64,000 nucleotides of DNA. Source: Symsagittifera roscoffensis (taxonomy: Eukaryota > Xenacoelomorpha > Acoela > Convolutidae). The notes below the pieces were generated by a model that ran no database searches, was not told where the DNA came from, and saw only the letters and a list, made by a program, of their open reading frames with translations. Below are positions 20,440 through 32,519 of the stretch, one piece after another; within the stretch, counting starts at the first letter, position 1, and each line of letters begins with the position of its first letter. A program made the position numbers and the translations under genes. The DNA is taken from contig NC_087063.1 in assembly GCF_963678635.1 (NCBI RefSeq), forward strand, positions 48,493,220 to 48,557,219, given 5' to 3'.

Positions 20440-21560
20440 ACGTTTACGAATCATTCAAAGCAACCTCGTTGTGTCGAAATATTTCAAAGTTTATATTTCA
20501 CGAACACGATTAGGTCTACACAATAACTTGAAAAAGTTCAAAGCTTTTTAATTTTATCATTCAAAGATTTATAGCTATAAAGCTTGCTTAGAAAAACTGA
20601 AACTGTTCGCGTACCGATTCGGTCCACTAAATAACTTGAAAAATTTCAAAGTTTCATTGCTTGAATAGCTTGCTTAGAAAACTTTTAAGCTTTTCGTACA
20701 CTGATTCGGTTTATAGATAACTTGAATTATATTAAATTTTCTAGCTGAGAAAGCTTGCTTAGAAGAACTTAATTGTTTCATGAACTGATTCAATCTATGA
20801 ACTAAATTGAAATATTTCAAAGTTTCGTAGCTTTAAAAGCTTGCTTAGAAAAACTTAAGCTTTTCGCGAACCGATTCAGTCTACACAATAACTTGAAAAA
20901 GTTCAAAGTTTCATAAGTTTGACTTTTGTTAGAAAAGTTTAACTTTTGGTAAAACGATTCGGTCTACGAAGCGCTTGGATTTTTTCTCGCGCAGGATAAG
21001 CTCGCGCAGAAAAACTTATTTTCGCAAAACGTTTCCTTTTAATAAATAACTTATAAAAATGTCAATTTTATTTATAGCTACAATAGGTTGATTAAGAGAA
21101 TTTTGAATTTTTTCGAACTGATTCACTCTATTAGCTAGCTCCATTAGCTCGCTTAAAAAAAACTAAATTTTCCTAAAATGTTTTGATCTAAACAACTCGA
21201 AATATTTCAATTGTTTATAGCTTCATTAACTTGCTTCAGTAAAACTTGAGTGTTTTTGCCAACCAATTCGCTCCATGAAATTATTTGAAATTTTGAAGTT
21301 TGATAGCTTGAACAGCCTGCTTAGAAAAACGTTTTCGACTCCGATTCGCTTCACGAAATTAACTTGAATTATTTAAGGTTTCGTAGCTTGAATAGCTTGC
21401 TCAGAGTAGCTTTCATTTTTTCGAGATCTGATTCGTTCTATGATACGTAAAGTTTTCAAACCGATTTACGATCTGGCTCAGCTTGAGATTTCGATGTTTT
21501 ATAGCTTGATCAGAACAGCAACTATTTTTTGCGAGCTGATTGATTACTGGAGAAAGGCTT
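20440..21560 (+). repeat. Decayed tandem repeat with about 86-bp period
   Basis: The core GCTTGCTTAGAAAAACTTAA starts at 20,582, 20,668, 20,753 and 20,839 (85-86 bp apart). Weaker copies follow near 20,930, 21,000, 21,087, 21,147, 21,229, 21,316, 21,395 and 21,505. Each unit also has a CGATTCGGTCTA-like block and an AACTTGAAA(A)A(G/T)TTCAAAGTTT block. Divergence grows to the right. About 12 units in all. Confidence 0.85.
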
Positions 21561-21599
21561 GCTAGTTCAAATTAAACAAAGATAGTGTTTGTATTTAAA

Positions 21600-21735
21600 C
21601 TAGCGGCAGCTTAGTGTGTCATTGAGAATCTTCTTTTCATTCTAACTCGCAAATAAAAGTTTTCATCAAAATTGTTCACTTATTCGGAAATTTCACTCTA
21701 GCGTTGGAAATAGCATAGCATCTGTTCTCTGGTTT
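21600..21735 (+). repeat. Diverged copy of the start of repeat A
   Basis: GCTTAGTGTGTCATTGAGAA, TTCTAACTCGCAAATAAAA and the following TTCACTTATTCGGAAATTTCACT match 22,120-22,250 (start of copy A) with many substitutions. Confidence 0.6.
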
Positions 21736-21779
21736 ATTTGTGGCTAGTGTTTGATCTTCTATCTTCTAAATAATAATAA

Positions 21780-21853
21780 GTTTTCGTGGCTGAGTGGTTA
21801 GTGTGTGATACTGTTAATCTCAAGATCGCAGGTTCGAATCTCAGAGGCAGTTT
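21780..21853 (+). tRNA. tRNA-like sequence, anticodon GTT (Asn-like), probably a pseudogene
   Basis: An A box (TGGCTGAGTGGTTAGTGTG) and a near-perfect B box (GGTTCGAATCT) are correctly spaced. The anticodon loop CTGTTAA, giving GTT, has a stem pairing at four of five positions. The T stem pairs only at its two inner positions and the acceptor stem is poor. I read it as a decayed tRNA or the head of a tRNA-derived SINE, still likely to bind TFIIIC. Confidence 0.4.
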
Positions 21854-22178
21854 GCTAATTCGAGGCCTATTTATACTTTTTTTTATTGTACTTTATAAAG
21901 ATGTTTTTGTCTTGTTATCGCTGTTGTTTTCGAAGCTAAGCTTCGTCTCTTTGTCATATATTTGTGGACCTATTTTTATCGTAATTCAAGCTATTTTTAC
22001 TGAAATTTGAATTTTTTTGATATGCTTCTGTAATAGTTCAGATAATTGACTTCCAAGGATTTTTGCTTTTTTTGAAAAAAAAAGTGATATATGATTTTAG
22101 GACGGTTTTTACACAAGCAATCAGCGTAGTGTATTATTACGAACCTTCTGTTTTTCTAACCTAACTCGCACATAAAAA

Positions 22179-23378
22179 AAATTTCATTGAAAGTGTGCAC
22201 TATTTGGAAATACCACTAGCATTGAAAATTGCATATTATCAGTTCTTTTTACTATTTCGAAGCTTATTTCTAATTTTTCTTATTGAATTTTATGGCTGCT
22301 TTTTGTCGTGTTCTAGCTAGTGTTTGTGAAGCTTCGCCCTGTATTTGATTTATATTTTCATTTTCCTCTCAGTCAGAAGAAATCCATACAAAGAACCTGT
22401 TCTTGATATCTACTCTTCCCGTAATCAAGTAGCTTGAAATCATCATTTTATTTAACCTAACAATTTTAAAAAGATTGATTCCTGTTTTTTTGTACAAGTT
22501 TTCTTCACTTAGTATAAGTCTGTCAAATACGCTTTTATAAATCATTGTTATGTTTAAGACGGCTGGCTTGTGCCTATAGTTGTGTAAAAGTATGAAAAAA
22601 CGCAACTTTTAACAGTAGTTTTTGTACGCCTGAAAATCAATGGCATAATTTTTGCATTGCAAATCATGCAAAGGTCCCTGTTTTTAATTGTTAAGGTCCA
22701 TTGACTTAGGTGAAGTTTGCACTTATGTGATTTAATGATTTCAAGATTAATTCATCAAACTGAATTAGAAATTGGGCTGAAAATCATGGTTTTTCATTTC
22801 GACCACTGAACGCTGCGGGGAACTTCGTCTTCGGATGTGTTTTAGTTTTTTCATGCAAAATCAAATACCACAAAAAAATAACAGTCGATGAACGTAGTTC
22901 AGACTCTTATATAGGTCGCGATGATTTTTTTCGTTTTTTATTCAGGAAAAACCTTAAAATTTGTTCAGGTTCGATTTTACATTTTCGCGGTTTGACTTTT
23001 GATTTCTTTGCCCTTGCGATAAGCAAGGGTATTGCAATCGGGTACTAGACTTTTTTCCCGTTAACAACTAGGTCCAAAAGATCTGCACTTCTAGAGGATC
23101 TTCTCTTCTAGAGGAAGATACCTAATTAGTATTTTTCTCTAGAAGATGCTTAAGTAGTACTTAGTTCAAACACGTTTTAAGGTAGCAATTATCTTTTCAA
23201 AAAACTCAATTATTTTTGGTGTTTGTGGTATTCGTCCTAGTTTATGTCTCTTCTTTTTCCGTTTTGTTAAACGCCATTTTTTTATCTGATAAGATTTTAC
23301 TGGCTTACTTTTTAAAGCATGGTTTTTTTTTACAATTTAAACAGTTTTTACTGTAACTGCAACTTCACAAAGTGTTTT
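22179..23378 (+). repeat. Complex repeat, copy A (about 1.2 kb)
   Basis: Nearly identical to 23,507-24,700 (B) and 27,395-28,590 (C). It runs from AAATTTCATTGAAAGTGTGC to CTGCAACTTCACAAAGTGTT. It holds a 7-bp stem hairpin CCCTTGCGATAAGCAAGGG (23,011) followed by GTACTAGACTTTTTTCCCGT and paired TCTAGAGGA words. A 78-codon minus-strand frame (22,605-22,369, MRFFILLHNYRHKP...) is identical in A and B but broken in C, so coding is doubtful. A lacks the extra 1.7 kb found in B and C. Confidence 0.9.
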
Positions 23379-23390
23379 TTTGAATGTTAT

Positions 23391-26300
23391 GAATGTGTTA
23401 TGAATGTTTTTTTAAAAGTTTTGTTGCTGCTTTGCGAAGCTGTTTTAAATATAAAATCAATTGTCGGTCTGTATTGTGTTGATTCGCCTAATTGTTAACG
23501 ATAAATTTCATTGAAAGTGTGCACTATTTGGAAATATCACTAGCATTGAAAATTGCATATTATCAGTTCTTTTTACTATTTCGAAGCTTATTTCTAATTT
23601 TTCTTAATGAAATTTATGGCTGCTTTTTATCGTGTTCTAGCTAGTGTTTGCGAAGCTCCGCTCTGTATTTGATTCATCTTTTCATTTTCCTCTCAGTCAG
23701 AAGAAATCCATACAAAGAACCTGTTCTTGATATCTACTCTTCCCGTAATCAAGTAGCTTGAAATCATCATTTTATTTAACCTAACAATTTTAAAAAGATT
23801 GATTCCTGTTTTTTTGTACAAGTTTTCTTCACTTAGTATAAGTCTGTCAAATACGCTTTTATAAATCATTGTTATGTTTAAGACGGCTGGCTTGTGCCTA
23901 TAGTTGTGTAAAAGTATGAAAAAACGCAACTTTTAACAGTCGTTTTTGTACGCCTGAAAATCAATGGCATAATTTCTGCATTGCAAATCATGCAAAGGTC
24001 CCTGATTTTAATTGTAAAGGTCCATTGATTTAGGTGAAGTTTGCACTTAAGTGATTTAATGATTTCAAGATTAATTCATCAAACTGAATTAGAAATTGGG
24101 CTGAAAACCATGGTTTTTTATTTCGACCACTGAACGCTGCGGGGAACTTCGTCTTCGGATGTGTTTTAGTTTTTTCATGCAAAATCAAATACCACAAAAA
24201 AATAACAGTCGATGAACGTAGTTCAGACTCTTATATAGGTCGCGATGATTTTTTTCGTTTTTTATTCAGGAAAAACCTTAAAATTTGTTCAGGTTCGATT
24301 TTACATTTTCGCGGTTTGACTTTTGATTTCTTTGCCCTTGCGATAAGCAAGGGTATTGCAATCGGGTACTAGACTTTTTTCCCGTTAACAACTATGTCCA
24401 AAAGATCTGCACTTCTAGAGGATCTTCTCTTCTAGAGGAAGATACCTAATTAGTATTTTTCTCTAGAAGATGCTTAAGTAGTACTTAGTTCAAACACGTT
24501 TTAAGGTAGCAATTATCTTTTCAAAAACTCAATTATTTTTGGTGTTTGTGGTATTCGTCCTAGTTTATGTCTCTTCTTTTTCCGTTTTGTTAAACGCCAT
24601 TTTTTTATCTGATAAGATTTTTACTGGCTTACTTTTTAAAGCATGGTTTTTTTTTACAATTTAAACAGTTTTTACTCTAACTGCAACTTCACAAAGTGTT
24701 AAATTTACCCTGTCTGATTTGAGTTTCAAACATTCAAACAGTGTCAGTTTATGTTGTATCGGCTTAGTCATTTTATTTGGCGTCATTTCGAGATCAAATT
24801 ATAGCCGTTTGGGATAATGTGTTTCAAATCGGATTATTTTTCGTGTTTGTGGTTTCCGTCCTAGTTTCTGTCTCTTCTTTTTCCGTTTTTTTAAACGCCA
24901 TTTTCTTTTATCTGGTAAGTTTTTTTACTGGTTTACTTTTTAAAGCATGGTTCTTTTTACAATTTAAACAGTTTGTACTTTCACGAAGTTGTAAATTTAC
25001 CCTGTCTGATTTCGAGTTTTTGTTTTTTCTTTTTTTAGAAATATTCAAACAGTGCAGTTTATGATGTATCGACTTAGTCGTTTTATTTTGCGTAATTTTG
25101 AAAGCATTTTTCATGACAACAGTTTTTTTATGGCAACAGATTTTTTATGACAACAGTTTTGTTTTCGGCTCAACAGGTTTCGACCCAAAGTTTGTCTCCT
25201 TTGTTGCCGCTCGGTAAATGATTTCCATTTATTAAGTCTAATTTATGAACCTCATCCGATACAAATATGAAGTTTTTGTACTTGTTATTTTTCAACTTTT
25301 TCAAGTATTTTTTTTCCAACATAATTTATCAGAAATGTTTTTGTCTTCTGTCTTTTTTTCATTCACTATGTTGTAGCGCAATATATTTTTTGTATATCGC
25401 GAGTGTTGCGAAACTCGGCTTCGCCGCTGTGTTTTAAGTTCAGTTCTTTTTCTTTGTTAAAAGGAAAGCAAACTAAACTATCAAACAGCGAAAGTGTTAA
25501 GTTCACAAAAAACGCGATCGACTTCTAATTCGAAAATGGAATTTAATTATCGAATTTCCCAGCGAAATAGAAATTTTCCTTTTAATCTAGTTTCCTCAGA
25601 TAATTGTATCTGCGATAATTTTATCATAAAAGTGTTTATCGTAAACTATTCCAGAAATCAAAGAATCTCAAGTCCATTTATTTTTTCAACGAATATCGAA
25701 AGTTGAGATTTTTTCAATGAATAAATCCTTTTTTTCTGTTTTCTTGCGTTCATGACTCTTTTCCAACTGTCTTTTGGCTATGTTTATTCAAATGGGTTAG
25801 TGAGAAATCATTTTGAAGCCTTTTGAGCGATTGACATGTAAAAGTTTGGCTATTATTGGTGTTATTATTGCACAAAAAACTAGTTTTCAAAGCTTCCTGT
25901 AGTGCTTCTTGCCAATTATTATATTTAAAAAACCAAAAAAAACAAGATGCGAAAGTGTTTAAAAGTTTTTTGAATCTTTGTTTTTGATTTGCATTTTGGG
26001 ATTAATCTGTAGCTGAACATGACTAATTTGAATGTGATAACGCTTTAGTTTTGTCCCTCTCATCACATCACGACAGAAAGCAACACAATTTTGAATTTTT
26101 TGTAGCTTTTCTCTTTAACGTAGTCGAAACATAACGTGCAACCGTTGTTTTTGTTCGCACCCGGCCCTCCCACAACAGGGCCTCCCTATTAGAGTGGTGA
26201 TTTAAGCAATTTATGCTATTATTGAAATTCAATTTGATTTATTCTTGTAATTTGTGAATTGACCACCCAAGTATTGCCTGCTTCTTTCAAGCTCGATAAG

Positions 26301-26424
26301 GTTGCACAAAAAACAACGTTTTATTCTAATACTATATAATCTTGCGATCAGCAAGGTTGTTGCAATCTGGTTCTCATCTCGTCTGGACTCATCTCTAGTG
26401 GTACCTTGTTTCATAATTAATTCA
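23391..26424 (+). repeat. Complex repeat, copy B (about 3 kb)
   Basis: Its first 1.3 kb duplicates copy A at an offset of 1,324 bp. The whole block duplicates copy C (27,288-30,287) at an offset of about 3,860-3,900 bp. Internally 24,710-24,990 partly repeats 24,520-24,700 (the GTCTCTTCTTTTTCCGTTTT block), so it has its own internal duplication. It includes the hairpin GCGAAACTCGGCTTCGC (25,408), CACCCGGCCCTCCCACAACA (26,159) and a second hairpin CTTGCGATCAGCAAG (26,341). No gene with recognisable product. Confidence 0.9.
23693..23929 (-). other. 78-codon open frame inside repeat B, identical to the frame in A
   Basis: This frame and 22,369-22,605 encode the same 78 residues (MRFFILLHNYRHKPAVLN...). 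The third copy at about 27,595 has a 2-bp deletion in its T-run that destroys the frame. No domain is recognised. The match most likely reflects recent duplication and not selection. Confidence 0.3.
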
Positions 26425-26579
26425 AATTTCTCAGCGTTTTCAGCCCTTTTGGGCTGGAGGTAAAGAAAACACCATGGACGCAAAGGTTGGAATCTGACCA
26501 AGACCTGTTGTTTTCTGAAACGGAAAAAATCTGTTTCAAATAAAAGGGGTCTTCATAGAAAGACCGCCTACATTCCCTT

Positions 26580-27180
26580 GTGCCTGTTTTTCCCGTAGAG
26601 TTTTTTTTACACCTGTCTACACCATTCGAAAAAGTCAGTGGGGGAATATTTGACCCATTTTTTTTCGTTTTCACCAGAGATTTTAGTTTCAACCATAAGA
26701 TTTTGATTTCCATGGAAAGAACGGGTTCTGGGAAGCTCTTCTGTGTAAGCCCAAATTTTTTAACTCAAAAAGTAATGATCCTGGGAAATGTCAAATATTT
26801 GTTTTTTTTACCGTTTTTTTCAAATTTCTCGAATTTTTTCGAAAACTACCATCTAAAATCTGAGGTTTTGATTTCAATTAAGAATACAGGTTGTGGGAAG
26901 ATCCTTGCTTTTGCGGCTCAGCCGAAACTTTTTAATGAGAAATGATCCTCGATCGTCCTAATTTCTATGATTTTTTGAGCGCTTTTTTTTCTAAATTTTA
27001 TGAATTTTACCGAAAAATACCCTCTCATATCTGAGATTATGGGTTCAACCCAAAGAACGGATTGGGATAAGCTCGTCTGCATATACGACTACGCCATATT
27101 TTACCCAAAAAATTATGGTCCACGGAAAAGTCAAGTTTTTGATTTTTCGAACGTTTTTTGGAGTTAGAGCTGCTGGGTAT
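26580..27180 (+). repeat. 165-bp tandem repeat family, array 1
   Basis: About four units with landmarks near 26,673, 26,838 and 27,010. Each has (T)CGAAAA(C/A)TACC, TCTGAGATT, GGGTTCAA, a GGGAAG(A/C)TC block, and AAAAAATTATGGTCC followed by GGAAAAGTCAA. It sits in the spacer between copies B and C. The plus-strand frame 26,580-26,945 is a chance reading of it. Confidence 0.75.
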
Positions 27181-27287
27181 AAATTCTGTTGTTAACCAGT
27201 ATTTGTTTTTTTGACGTTTTTTGTGTATGTTAGAGATCTTTTGTGCCGTTGTTTTGCTTCTAATTGCTGCTTCTTCCTTTAAATTTA

Positions 27288-30287
27288 TGAATGTTTTTTT
27301 AAAAGTTTTGTTGCTGCTTTGCGAAGCTGTTTTAAATATAAAATCAATTGTCGGTCTGTATTGTTTTGATTCGCTTAATTGTTAACGATAAATTTCATTG
27401 AAAGTGTGCACTATTTGGAAATATCACTAGCATTGAAAATTGCATATTATCAGTTCTTTTTACTATTTCGAAGCTTATTTCTAATTTTTCATATTGAAAT
27501 TTATGGCTGCTTTTTATCGTGTTCTAGCTAGTGTTTGCGAAGCTCCGCCCTGTATTTGATTCATCTTTTCATTTTCCTCTCAGTCAGAAGAAATCCATAC
27601 AAAGAACCTGTTCTTGATATCTACTCTTCCCGTAATCAAGTAGCTTGAAATCGTCATTTTATTTAACCTAACAATTTTAAAAAGACTGATTCCTGTTTTT
27701 GTACAAGTTTCCTTCACTTAGTATAAGTCTGTCAAATACGCTTTTATAAATCATTGTTATGTTTAAGACGGCTGGCTTGTGCCTATAGTTGTGTAAAAGT
27801 ATGAAAAAACGCAAGTTTTAACAGTCGTTTTCGTACGCCTGAAAATCAATGGCATAATTTTTGCATTGCAAATCATGCAAAGGTCCCTGATTTTAATTGT
27901 AAAGGTCCATTGACTTAGGTGAAGTTTGCACTTATGTGATTTAATGATTTCAAGATTAATTCATAAAACTGATATAGAAATTGGGCTGAAAATCATGGTT
28001 TTTTATTTCGTTCACTGAACGCTGCGGGGAACTTCGTCTTCGGATGTGTTTTAGTTTTTTCACGCAAAATCAAATACCACAAATAATTAAAAGTCGATGA
28101 ACGTAGTTCAGACTCTTATATAGGTCGCGATGATTTTTTTCGTTTTTTATTCAAGAAAAACCTTAAAATTTGTTCAGGTTCGATTTTACATTTTCGCGGT
28201 TTGACTTTTGATTTCTTTGCCCTTGCGATAAGCAAGGGTATTGCAATCGGGTACTAGACTTTTTTCCCGTTAACAACTATGTCCAAAAGATCTGCACTTC
28301 TAGAGGATCTTTTCTTCTAGAGGAAGATACCTAATTAGTATTTTTCTCTAGAAGATGCTTAAGTAGTACTTAGTTCAAACACGTTTCAGGTAGCAATTAT
28401 CTTTTCAAAAAACTCAATTATTTTTGGTGTTTGTGGTTTTCGTCCTAGTTTCTGTCTCTTGTTTTTCGTTTTGTTAAACGCCATTTTTTTATCTGATAAG
28501 ATTTTTACTGGCTTACTTTTTAAAGCATGGGTTTTTTTTTACAATTTAAACAGTTTTTACTCTAACTGCAACTTCACAAAGTGTTAAATTTACCCTGTCT
28601 GATTTGAGTTTCAAACAATCAAACAGTGTCAGTTTATGTTGTATCGGCTTAGTCATTTTATTTTGCGTCATTTCGAGATCAAATTATAGCCGTTTGGGAT
28701 AATATGTTTCAAATCGGATTATTTTTCGTGTTTGTGGTTTCCGTTCTAGTTTCTGTCTCTTCTTTTTCCGTTTTTTTAAACGCCATTTTCTTTTATCTGG
28801 CAAGTTTTTTCTACTGGTTTACTTTTTAAAGCATGGTTTTTTTACAATTTAAACAGTTTGTAAATTCACGAAGTTGTAAATTTACCCTGTCTGATTTTGA
28901 GTTTTTGTTTTTTCTTTTTTAAAATAATCAAACAGTGCAGTTTATGTTGTATCGACTTAGTCATTTTATTTTGCGTAATTTCGAAAGCATTTTTTATGAC
29001 AACAGTTTTTTATGCCAACAGATTTTTTACGACAACAGTTTTGTTTTCGGCTCAACAGGTTTCGACCCAAAGTTTGTCTCCTTTGTTGCCGCTCGGTAAA
29101 TGATTTACATTTATTAAGTCTTGTTTATGAACCTCATCCGATACAAATATGAAGTTTTTGTACTTGTTATTTTTCAACTTTTTCAAGTAATTTTTTTCCA
29201 ACATAATTTATCAGAAATGTTTTTGTCTTTGTCTTTTTTTCATTCACTATGTTGTAGCGCAATATGTTTTTGTATATCGCGAGTGTTGCGAAGCTCGGCT
29301 TCGCCGCTGTGTTTTAAGTTAAGTTCATTTTCTTTGTTAAAAGGAAACCAAACTAAACTATCAAACAGCGAAAGTGTAAAGTTCACGAAAAACCCGATCG
29401 AATTATCGAATTTCCCAACGAAATAAAATTTTCCTTTTAATCCAGTTTCCACAGATAATTGTATCTGCGATAATTTTATCATAAAAGTGTCCATCGTAAA
29501 CTGTTCTAGAAATCAAAGAATCTCAAGTCCATTTATTTTTTCAACGAATATCGAAAGTTGAGATTTTTTCAATGAATAAATCCTTTTTTTCTGTTTTCTT
29601 GCGTACATTGACTCTTTTCCAACTGTCTTTTGGCTATGTTTTTTCAAATGGGTTAGTGAGAAATCTTTTGGAAAACTTTTGAGCGATTGACATGTAAAAA
29701 TTTGGCTATTATTGGTGTTATAAATGCACAAAAAAAATAAGTCTTCAGAGCTTCCTGTAGTGCTTCTTGCCAATTATTATATTTAAAAAACCAAAAAAAA
29801 AGAAACAAGATGCGAAAGTGTTCAAAAGTTTTTTGAATCTTTGTTTTTGATTTGCATTTTGGGATTAATCTGTAGCTGAACCTGACTAATTTGAATGTGA
29901 TAACGCTTTTGTTTTGTCCCTCTCATCACATCACGACAGAAAGCAACACAATTTTGAATTTTTTGTAGCTTTTCTCTTTAACGTAGTCGAAACATAACGT
30001 GCAACCGTTGTTTTTGTTCGCACCCGGCCCTCCCACAACAGGGCCTCACTATTAGAGTGGTGATTTAAGTAATTTATGCTATTATTGAAATTCAATTTGA
30101 TTTATTCTTGTAATTTGTAAATTGACCACCCAAGTATTGCCTGCTTCTTTCGAGCTCGATAAGTTTGCACAAAAAACAACGTTTTTTTCTAATACTATAT
30201 AATCTTGCGATAAGCAAGGTTGTTGCAATCTGGTTCTCATCTCGTCTGGACTCATCTCTAGTGGTACCTTGTTTCATAATTAATTCG
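27288..30287 (+). repeat. Complex repeat, copy C (about 3 kb)
   Basis: Collinear with copy B, with small indels and substitutions. It begins TGAATGTTTTTTTAAAAG and ends GGTACCTTGTTTCATAATTA. It contains the hairpins CCCTTGCGATAAGCAAGGG (28,220), GCGAAGCTCGGCTTCGC (29,288, perfect here) and CTTGCGATAAGCAAG (30,204). No gene is supported. Confidence 0.9.
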
Positions 30288-30354
30288 ATTTTTTAACTTT
30301 CAATTTGGTTTCGACGTTTCAGTTCAAAATAAAACCACTGTCAAACGGTTGTCT

Positions 30355-31045
30355 CCAATTTTTTCTCTTTATCTGGATTTTCTATTTTTTTCTGTCTTTT
30401 TTCTGATCCATCTTTATCGATCTTTTTCTTCTATCTTTCGAATTTTTTTTTCGATCCTTCTTATTTGATCTTTTTTCGATCTTTCTTTGTCGATCTTTTT
30501 TCTCTTTTTTCCTATCGTTTTTTCGATCCTTCTTTTTCGATATTTTTTTCAATCTTTTTTTTTCAATTTTTTCAATCCTTCTTTTTCGAATTTTTTTCTC
30601 TCTTTCTTTTTTTATTTTTCTATCTTTTTTCAATCCTTCTTTTTCGATCTTTTTTTCTATCTTTTTTTTTTCAATCTATTCGATGTTTTTTTCTGTCTTT
30701 TTTCGATCCTTCTTTATCGATCTTTTTCTTCTATCTTTTTTTCTAATTTTTTTTTTGCTCCTTCTTATTCGATCTTTTTTTCTATCTTTTTTCTATTTTT
30801 CTTCTTTTAAAATTGTTTTCTATCTTTTTTCAATCCTTTTTTTTCGATCCTTCTTTTTCGATCTTTTTTTTTCATCTTTCTTTTTCGATCTTTTTTCTCT
30901 TTTTTTCCTATCTTTTTTTATCTTTTTTTCTGTTTTTTTTTTTTCGATTCTCCTTTTTCTTAAATTTCTTCAATCCTTTTTCGATTTCTTCTTCAATCCT
31001 TCTTTTCGATCTTTTTTCTATTTTTGTAATATCTTTTTGTTTCTA
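30355..31045 (+). repeat. Pyrimidine-rich low-complexity tract
   Basis: About 690 bp almost entirely of C and T on the plus strand, built from variants of TTTTTCGATC(C/T)TTCTTTTTC. Open frames across it (Phe/Ser-rich on plus, Lys/Arg/Glu-rich on minus) are by-products. It starts about 70 bp after copy C ends. Confidence 0.95.
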
Positions 31046-31049
31046 AATT

Positions 31050-32519
31050 AAAACTTAAATTTTCAAATACCTGATGTAATTTTTGTTTTCAAAATTTGAA
31101 ACACCTTACCCTTTAGTTGGGTGATTTCAGGGTACTCTCAGGGGTTGCGAATCTTGCCTACAAATTTGAATGCTCAACTTCTTGTAGTTTTCGAGATATG
31201 ACTTTTGTTGTGATTTTTCGAATAAATTTCAGAAAAGTTAACGAATTTTTTTCTTAAAAATTTAAAATTCCTAACCATGTAATTGGGTGAGTCAGAGTAC
31301 ACTAAAAGTCTGCAGATCTGGTTTCCACTATATGCGGTTTTTCCTGAGTTGTCAAAAGTTCGAAGCACCGGTGGTGCGTTACACGCTAGTCTATTTTAAA
31401 ATCAGTATATGCATTGGGGTTTCTTAAGCAGGTGCACAGAAAAAGGAGTTTGTTAAGCAGATCGCAGATTTAAACACAGTCGGAACATGACTTGAACTCT
31501 CTACCTAATTGATTGATGCCTGCTTTACCTGTAGACTAAATGCTTAAGTCAATTTGATGTTTATAAGAGGTAATATAACAATTTAATCATTTTTAAAAAT
31601 CATTTTTTTGAGTATTTGATGGAGAAATAAATGGCAGCATCATCAATCAACAGGGCCAGCTTTTTTCTAGATTTTCGGATTTGAAGATTTCGGTGTCAGA
31701 ACAAAAGATGCTATACCAAAAGCTCGCATGACAAAAGATGCTGTACCAAAAGATCACATGTACTAAAATTGCCCATATAAAAAGGTCCCGGCCAATAAAA
31801 AAAGATACTCAAAATTTACTAAAGACGACTTTGGAACCAATATGCTTTCAATTTAAGGAAGGAGGCAAGCGCCAAAAAAGTGCGATCTTTTAGTTCAAAA
31901 CTCAAAAGACTGACCTTAAAACTCCTAATTAGTCATTTTTTTTTCTCAAAAACTCGCCTAAAGGGTAGAAATTTTTGTAAAGTAAGGCTTTCATAGTGTT
32001 TCACTGTAGCTCATAGTTCAATTTGTCTATCTAACTAAGAACCTTGACAAATTTTTGATTTTTTTACGCTTGTGACTAGCAATCGTTATCAAATCGGAAT
32101 GTAGATTTTTTTTTTCGTGTTAACAACTAGCTAAGCAAAATCAGTTGAATCGTTTGACATGCTCAATGCTCTTCACTTGACATGGTCTTCAGCTGGCATT
32201 CTCAATTTCATGAAATTTCTGCTGGGTGGGTCGCTAGTTATTACGGTAGTTTCCGGTGGACTTGAAACTTTTAAAATTTACAACATCAGTTTTTTCGGCT
32301 CAACTGGTGTTTGCTCAATGATTGTCGGCCTTTTTCGGCTTGCTTGGTTTATTTGCCTAGAATTCGTGTTTGATACAAAAAAAGTTATTTTGAAATTGCA
32401 TGGGATTGAGTTTTCTGTTTTATTTTTTTTGAGAGGCTTTGGGAAATTAAAAAAAAAAAATTCAAAAACAAATTTCAAGTTTTTTTTTCTCAAATACCCA
32501 TCTACTGATTTTCAAATAA
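31050..32519. other. AT-rich sequence without a gene
   Basis: AACAAAAGATGCT(A/G)TACCAAAAG is repeated at about 31,699 and 31,731. A minus-strand stretch at about 31,480-31,560 has weak tRNA-like boxes (GAGTTCAAGTC). A variant of the CTTGTGACTAGCAATCG ... GTTAACAACTAG module lies at 32,067-32,135. The plus-strand frame 32,159-32,545 has no recognisable features. Confidence 0.4.

Noticed and set aside
22369-22605. Conserved 78-residue protein on the minus strand of repeat A/B
   Set aside because: Identity is explained by recent duplication; the third copy is frameshifted and composition is background-like.
30382-31051. Lys/Arg-rich and Phe-rich open frames
   Set aside because: By-products of the pyrimidine tract lacking stop codons; compositionally trivial.
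31480-31570. tRNA-like sequence on the minus strand
   Set aside because: Weak A and B boxes (GAGTTCAAGTC) and poor stems; too little to list as a tRNA.
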